Shown in pieces: positions 60,601-64,000 of a stretch of 64,000 bases of DNA. The notes below the pieces were generated by a model. That model ran no database searches. It was given only the letters and a program-made list of their open reading frames with translations, and was not told the origin of the DNA. The DNA lies in contig JAEZGI010000018.1 in NCBI GenBank assembly GCA_023416995.1, positions 65,081-129,080 of the forward strand. The letters are read 5' to 3'. Made by a program: the position numbers and the translations under genes. The number at the start of each line of letters is the position of its first letter. Position 1 is the stretch's first letter. The DNA is from Bacteroidota bacterium (lineage in GTDB: Bacteria; Bacteroidota; Bacteroidia; Chitinophagales; Chitinophagaceae).

Positions 60601-61518
60601 GATCGGATCACCGGGACAAAACTCTGTTCGACCGGTCAACGGCCATGGATTCGCTTTGTGCGCCCGGTTTAAAGCCGGGAAGTAATCAGGTTCTCTCCAG
60701 GCATCACCCCACGCCCCGTGGCCTACGCCTTTGTAAACATTATACCTGATATTACCACCAGCATTATTATATGCATTAATAACCTGGATGGTTGTATTTG
60801 GATGTGGATTGGTATCCAATTCACCCTGGAACTGCCAGATTGGGGTCCATTTCAATGCATTCACCCAGTCACGGAATGAAAGAGACGCAGCACTGATCGG
60901 ATTGGCTGCGGCTACAAGCGAGGGATAAGCGCCGGTAAACTGCCAGGTAGATGTACCACCGCCTGACAGACCTTCAATAATCACCCGGTTGATATCACCC
61001 TTCACCTGGGGAACGATATAATTCTCAATGATTTCTTTAATAAAACCATACTGAGCTGTTCCGAAAAACCCGGATGAAGCCGAAGTCTGAGGATATAAAA
61101 GGAAACCATCAAACGTACCGTTCTCCACTGCATTAGAGTGAAGCTCACCACCATGGTAGAGTTGATATTCGTTATCGTAAACTGTTCCCTTTTCGCCTAT
61201 TCCGTGGAAGAAGACATAAATGGGATAAGTTTTGCCATCAGCCACACCATGCTGATAGCTTTTCGGGAACTTCAGGCGGAAAGCCATTCCCTTGTAATAA
61301 TACGCTTTGAAAGTTGTGGTGTTAAAACCAACGCGATCCGTTTTAACCCATTTGGCAAGCTGGCCATAAGCGGGAGTAGCCGGGGGGGCCGCCGGGTTGT
61401 ACTTTACAATCGGATCGGCTGGGTTCAAAACACCAGCCTGACTGTAAATCAGGTTACCTGTCAGCACAAGAATGCACACAAACAGGGATTTGATGATTAC
61501 TCGGGTAAAGTTAAACAT
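54688..61518 (-). CDS. 2276-residue T9SS protein: esterase plus FN3, PA14 and repeated unnamed domains
   Basis: Signal peptide about 1-27. N-terminal alpha/beta-hydrolase esterase: FFHGIGEKG, nucleophile elbow IEGLSGGG, QGELDTNP (Asp), GVGHGAWGDAW (His). Next, two Ig-like domains (about 300-455), FN3 domains, two PA14 domains (near 650-770 and 890-1010) each with an EQGGGE loop, two cadherin-like domains (about 1125-1320), then three copies of a domain of about 175 residues (near 1326-1502, 1693-1866, 1961-2136) separated by FN3 and cadherin-like units. The sorting domain starts VAFPNPFVDD. A surface or secreted glycan esterase with many binding domains is the likely role. The repeated domain is unnamed to me. 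Confidence 0.87.
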   Translation of the reverse strand: MFNFTRVIIKSLFVCILVLTGNLIYSQAGVLNPADPIVKYNPAAPPATPAYGQLAKWVKTDRVGFNTTTFKAYYYKGMAFRLKFPKSYQHGVADGKTYPIYVFFHGIGEKGTVYDNEYQLYHGGELHSNAVENGTFDGFLLYPQTSASSGFFGTAQYGFIKEIIENYIVPQVKGDINRVIIEGLSGGGTSTWQFTGAYPSLVAAANPISAASLSFRDWVNALKWTPIWQFQGELDTNPHPNTTIQVINAYNNAGGNIRYNVYKGVGHGAWGDAWREPDYFPALNRAHKANPWPLTGRTEFCPGDPINVTIGISAGFSGYEWRRNGVVIAGATGNQITATSVGTYDVRIRRGTTWSVWSPIPVVIKLKAATVPPAITVVGTMSKVLPSVDTVSGVDLMVPAGYASYVWQKEGSTTTLGTSNTFRATTPGNYRVRVTEQYGCSSEFSAPFTVINANGPNKPEPATNLSVATLSKTSLQLNWSDNAGASFNETSYEIYQGTQPGGPYKMVAYAPQNATSYTLNGLNSNSTYYYVLRAINNTAASAKSNEASGLTDKDSQAPTAPGNLVVTNVTKNSVSLSWSPSTDDVGVTKYEIYVNGVLNYNTTETSFTVSNLTYKQPYSFRIQARDFAGNKSLFSNQVAAQPLTKGLEYKHYTFTGTWNAFPNLNTLSPVATGTTPNVSIAPRVQNDNFAFLWEGFIKIPVSGTYYFRTNSDDGSMLYLGALNGTTSPYTFSGPATVDNNGLHGGQDRTSAPLTLTAGIYPIAISFYEQGGGESMRVTWRTPQTGTSYVDIPDSVFNEQGAIAALIPAAPSNISVTPLSYKSIRVNWTDNSNNETGFEVWRSESNLSGFTVVGTAAANATSFTDTGLVANKKYYYKVKAVNEYGQSDFVKPALNVDYAYYQINGMSVLPNFAAYTPTSTGKQAAFTLGAQTRADNFALKLSSYITVPTTGVYTFYTSSDDGSKLYIGSMNESDLVVNNDGLHGTAEKSGTRTLNAGQLYPIYVTFFEQGGGEVLEARYAGPGIPKQLIPASVLGDASVSATTLAQPAAPAAPTGLVATGISTSEVEVTWNDVATNETGYELHRSLTSGGTYTLVASLPANANTYTDTALTANSIYYYQVRAKGEVAFSAYSNKDSALTKNTPPVITAIANQFMRYDGQLQLAVNATDADGGTLTVTTSNLPSFGAYASTGNGQGLLTFAPNASSQGTYTNIKVRVTDQNGGADSTVFTLVVNDNHKPVIQPVSNIAVSEKQTALVTIVATDQNATALTWSFTGLPAFASTLFNGDSAKITLAPGYTDNGSYTVVAKVDDGTLGVDSVTFTINVSDVNPNKTIYVNFTGGTHKAAAPWNNTNKTPAVNDNFAALKDAEGVTTPIGIQLVNAWSGINDQGGNTGNNGGVYPDAVLRSSYYTSLVSTLRVYGLEQGMKYKFTFLGSRANPAAGVGVTSSYTIGSQNVTLDAANNVNNTVSISDVTAQADGTVNITVQKAAGSTFGYLNSLVIEAIYGDNEAPATPRNVTGSLNAGKVQISWTDAAFNETSYEVFRATNRSGPYQQVFTGAANSTSFADSLISGNKSYYYAVRTVNGIGASAFSDTVVVTTPNVAPLISGVADVVMKTGETVTVNVTATDDPGDAITLMVNGLPSFASFTDNGNGTGVITITPGNTKGVFNNIYVIASDNSGASSNKVISITVADATITRTLVNFNQTFPVGAPWNSFNSAPNAGVSKNNLLDETGVATGINVTLVDKWTAMNTLGVVTGNNSGVYPDDVMRTFYYENSATAKRVKLSGLSANKKYNLVFFASRAGGTGSLATRYTVGSQSVELDANNNGANTVRINGLSADGNGEILISMVRVGASPNAYIGAMEIESYETDGTPLAPGALKAAGISRDKISLNWTSSDASVNGYEVWRSSTANGTYVKIADIAGNVTSYTHTGLATPTVNYYKVRSVKDGVFSPYSNYAGASTVTYVVNLNFNDGTAATGPAQGNNWNNTNALISAGFTLPDMINDLGQQTGIDMTMVRNFSGYNSLGATTGNNSGVVPDNVMKTFFYLNFADTASFKITGLNLAHVYNFVFFGSRVNPSVGVVTAYKIENQIVTLNAANNTMNTVQINNIKPDENGEVAITLYGTVQGGFGYINSLTIHGMPAIAADPQLEPTTTLSIAPAALVPQVMAPSVISETALARVEVEQPVNVVGTPVAFPNPFVDDVAVKLSLSKAVAKLSIVVNDINGRVVFRKDFANLPAGNWQQKLGMNGSSLNKGMYIIQVLVPGEKVQTIKLLKR

Positions 61519-61730
61519 GTTGTCTTTGGCTTAGGGGTAAATGAAAATCTTTTTAAAGTTGTTTATTGGGAGGTTAAACGTAGGAAGGAATTTTAAAAGG
61601 ATTTTCAGATGTCACCAGGACAGAGGAATTACGAGGGAAATTCGAAGGATAATTGCGATCAGAGACCAGAGGCCAGAATTACGCCACAAGCTAGTCACTT
61701 TAAAAAACATTTGCAAATTTCCAGACAGAT

Positions 61731-62825
61731 TTATTTTAATATAATGCCCTGTTTATGGGCATTTGACCCATATTTCCGCCGCATTGCAACGAACGGCATT
61801 TCGATAAAATAGTAAGAAACAAGCGATAAGATAATGGTAATCACCACGACTGCCCCGTACCAGGTACCAGAGCCTTCCACCCAATAAAGGTTCCCGATTT
61901 TCAGGGCAACCCAATGGAACAGGTACAAAGAATAACTCAGTTTACCGATAAAAACTGAAACCGGGTTGTCTACCAGTTTCCTGACCAGCCCGTGAACGTT
62001 GGCATAAGCATAACCCGGAACCAAAAGAAAAAATCCAAGCCCCTGGAAACTGTATTTGAAACTGTACCGGAAAATCGGCGCTGTATATAAGAGAGAGAAG
62101 GCAATCAGCGCAAGACCGGCAACAAGGCTCCACCGGCTGCTTAATATTTTTATGTACCACCGGGTATCATGCGCATATAACAACAGTGCAGATACACAGC
62201 CAAATAAAATAGAATCTGCGCGGCAGTGGGTTGTATAATAGGTGATAAGAAAAGTACGCGAAGGATCCGCACTTCTATAAAACTCCACCATTCGTATGGC
62301 CAGGAACACCAGCAGGAGCCAGGTCAGTATCTTTAGCATACGTTTACTGCCCGACCGGTAAACACCCGCAAACAACAATGGAAACAGGAGATAAAAATGT
62401 TCCTCCACAGATAGCGACCACAATATCCTTGATACCAACAGATAATTGGCATCTGGCAACTGCGGCATAAAGTACACCAGGTAATAATTTGTAAAATAGA
62501 AAAGACCCGCGAGGATATCAGCCCAGATAATTGCATATCCGTTCATCGACATTACGAGGATACTAACTCCTATCATAAAAATCAAAGCAGGATAAAGCCG
62601 GTATAATCTGCGCAAATAAAAATCACGCAAACCGATAGTATTCTTTTTGTTGAATTCATACACTAGCAGCTTAGTGATCAGGAACCCGCTTACAAAAAAG
62701 AACAGGGTAACACCCAGGTAGGCAACATTCATTTTCGTCAGGTGCAGATGTGATATAATCACAAGCAGTATGGCATAGCCGCGAAAACCATCCAGGTAAG
62801 AAATATATCTGTTATCTGCCTTCAT
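61731..62825 (-). CDS. Acyltransferase-3 family membrane protein (OafA-like)
   Basis: 364 residues with about ten helices. The start MKADNRYISYLDGFRGYAILLVIISHLHL has the family's N-terminal R/H region, and GVTLFFFVSGFLITKLL with RDFYLRRLYRLYPALIFM is the OafA/YrhL pattern. No SGNH domain is fused. It modifies a surface glycan, probably by O-acetylation. The 16-nt gap to the upstream acyltransferase makes them an operon. Confidence 0.92.
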   Translation of the reverse strand: MKADNRYISYLDGFRGYAILLVIISHLHLTKMNVAYLGVTLFFFVSGFLITKLLVYEFNKKNTIGLRDFYLRRLYRLYPALIFMIGVSILVMSMNGYAIIWADILAGLFYFTNYYLVYFMPQLPDANYLLVSRILWSLSVEEHFYLLFPLLFAGVYRSGSKRMLKILTWLLLVFLAIRMVEFYRSADPSRTFLITYYTTHCRADSILFGCVSALLLYAHDTRWYIKILSSRWSLVAGLALIAFSLLYTAPIFRYSFKYSFQGLGFFLLVPGYAYANVHGLVRKLVDNPVSVFIGKLSYSLYLFHWVALKIGNLYWVEGSGTWYGAVVVITIILSLVSYYFIEMPFVAMRRKYGSNAHKQGIILK

Positions 62826-62840
62826 AATGTAATGGTACCA

Positions 62841-63890
62841 CTAACAGCCGATAAGTTGTCTGCTGATTTTAGGGAAGATCTTTTTTGTAAGCTTAATGAT
62901 GCCTGCTGTAATCAGCAGCACGGCAACCAGGTATATACTCCAGTTCAGTAAATTACCGGGAATCGGATGTCCCGCAAATTTTTCATAAACTGCTTTTAAT
63001 ACCAGCAGGGTATAATAGTGTAGAAAGAATATACCAAAACTCATTTCAGCAAGAACTGCGAGGAACTTAGGTATAAACCGGTCGAACTTCCATAATAGAT
63101 ATATGAAAGCGGCACAAAACAACATCTTATGCAGAAAATTAAGCTGGTTGTTATGATCAGGGTAAAAGTATAAGTTAGCCGACAGAACAACTACAGTAAT
63201 TCCGATAATCAACACCTTATATTTTTCAGCGATTGCAAGAAACCGTTGACGATACCTGCTCATGAACATTCCAAAAACATACACTGATAAAAAGTGCAAC
63301 GACATCATTGGTATATCATTGAACGGTTCGCGTTTTATAAAACACGACAGTACTATCAGTGGTATCAGAATGTAATAACGAACCGGGTTGCGATCAATGT
63401 ATAAAAACAAAGGGGCAGCCAGGTAATACAGGGTGATCATCGGGATAAACCAGAGTTGCTGCATGTGCGCACCGGTAAACACAAAATAAGCCAGCCTGGA
63501 ACCGGTAGACCAGTCCAGGAAATCAGGATGTGTATTAGTGATATATCCCGGTATATCATTGGTCAGCAGGCGGTAAGCAATAATTGGAATCGATACAAGC
63601 ACATAGGGAAGCAATACATACTCCACCTTTTTGCGCAGATAGGAACTGTATTCAAATTTCTTTGATAAAAACTGAAACAGGAAACCAGCAATGAATATGA
63701 ACAATACAGTGCCGTTCTCCCAGATCACACGAAAGGTGCGATGAGCTACAGAGCCATCTTCCCATTTCATCAACAGGTGACCCGCAACAACAAATATGAT
63801 CGCAAGTCCACGAAAGTTGTGGATATAGTTGATGAACTCCTTCTTTGGAGCAGCGGCAGGAGGAGATGGATTAAGGGTGACGGTCGCCAT
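62841..63890 (-). CDS. Acyltransferase-3 family membrane protein
   Basis: 349 residues, about ten helices. A short proline-rich N-terminus (NPSPPAAAPKKE) precedes IHNFRGLAIIFVVAGHLLMKW with the family His, then VLFIFIAGFLFQFLSKKF. A different sequence from its neighbour, so it probably acts on another sugar or with another acyl donor. Start is the ATG at 63890, about 23 nt after the stop of the partial gene at the right edge. Confidence 0.9.
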   Translation of the reverse strand: MATVTLNPSPPAAAPKKEFINYIHNFRGLAIIFVVAGHLLMKWEDGSVAHRTFRVIWENGTVLFIFIAGFLFQFLSKKFEYSSYLRKKVEYVLLPYVLVSIPIIAYRLLTNDIPGYITNTHPDFLDWSTGSRLAYFVFTGAHMQQLWFIPMITLYYLAAPLFLYIDRNPVRYYILIPLIVLSCFIKREPFNDIPMMSLHFLSVYVFGMFMSRYRQRFLAIAEKYKVLIIGITVVVLSANLYFYPDHNNQLNFLHKMLFCAAFIYLLWKFDRFIPKFLAVLAEMSFGIFFLHYYTLLVLKAVYEKFAGHPIPGNLLNWSIYLVAVLLITAGIIKLTKKIFPKISRQLIGC

Positions 63891-63912
63891 GTCATGCAGT
63901 TAAGTGAATAAA

Positions 63913-64000
63913 TCAGGCTTTCTCCCATACGGTAACAAAACCACCTGTCAACTGATAAGGTAATTTCTCCGCTATGGCACAATCAACCTTTTGCAGCGAC
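63913..64000 (-). CDS. C-terminal end of an unidentified gene, cut by the window edge
   Basis: A minus-strand reading frame enters at the window edge and stops at 63913, giving 28 residues (...AIAEKLPYQLTGGFVTVWEKA). No internal start is needed and the frame is open, so it is probably the 3' end of the gene upstream of the acyltransferases. The ending resembles methyltransferase C-termini loosely, but this is too short to assign. Confidence 0.4.
   Translation of the reverse strand, partial: SLQKVDCAIAEKLPYQLTGGFVTVWEKA

Overview
The window looks like the chromosome of a Bacteroidota bacterium, most likely a Chitinophagaceae-type soil or water organism. This rests on four secreted proteins ending in type IX secretion (T9SS) sorting domains, a UpxY-type NusG paralogue opening a polysaccharide locus, several sites matching the Bacteroidota -7 promoter box TAnnTTTG, and weak Shine-Dalgarno signals. 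Base composition is moderate (roughly 43-45% G+C by eye). No rRNA, tRNA, CRISPR array, transposase or phage gene was found. The genus is an inference.

Left edge (1-9700), mixed metabolism. A truncated cysH (APS-type sulfonucleotide reductase, minus strand) is preceded by an 18-codon leader ORF ending Arg-Arg-Cys-Cys-stop. Next comes a gene-free stretch with a 45/46-bp tandem repeat lying between a good minus-strand promoter and a strong terminator. Then follow a secreted Gfo/Idh/MocA oxidoreductase, an RBBP9-type serine hydrolase and a CLC anion transporter with fluoride-subtype hallmarks (all minus). A plus-strand group follows: MaoC hydratase, SDR reductase, membrane-anchored SGNH protein and a Ca2+-type P-ATPase.

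Polysaccharide locus A (about 9700-28430, plus strand). A structured leader and a UpxY/RfaH-like antiterminator precede GT2, a Wzc-type tyrosine autokinase, Wzx flippase, a polymerase-like membrane protein, two GT4 enzymes, a WcaF-like acetyltransferase, an NAD epimerase, a WcaI-like glycosyltransferase and a WcaJ-like initiating phosphoglycosyltransferase. A T9SS-exported beta-helix (pectate-lyase-3) protein and an SGNH protein close the locus. Together they would start a lipid-linked repeat, extend it, flip it, polymerise it and control chain length. The outer-membrane Wza/OPX protein is not in the window.

Arabinofuranose module (28752-34061). A compact minus-strand operon of UbiA-type phosphoribosyltransferase, DprE1-like oxidase, DprE2-like reductase and HAD phosphatase closely resembles the mycobacterial route to polyprenyl-phospho-D-arabinofuranose. 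A divergent GT-C-like membrane protein is a candidate user of that donor.

Middle (34200-43800). A T9SS adhesin-like protein, a GMC oxidoreductase with its small twin-arginine partner subunit, and a 1708-residue T9SS protein (esterase, 2 PKD-like domains, beta-helix, 7 PKD-like domains).

Polysaccharide locus B (43800-64000). Two plus-strand GT2 enzymes face a minus-strand run: acyltransferases, a 2276-residue T9SS protein (esterase, Ig, FN3, PA14, cadherin-like, and three copies of a domain I cannot name), a Wzc-like co-polymerase without a tyrosine tail, another acyltransferase, a second Wzx, a glycosyltransferase, a 40-residue membrane peptide, an O-antigen ligase/polymerase and a half-length TolC-like protein. 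The right edge cuts an unidentified minus-strand gene.
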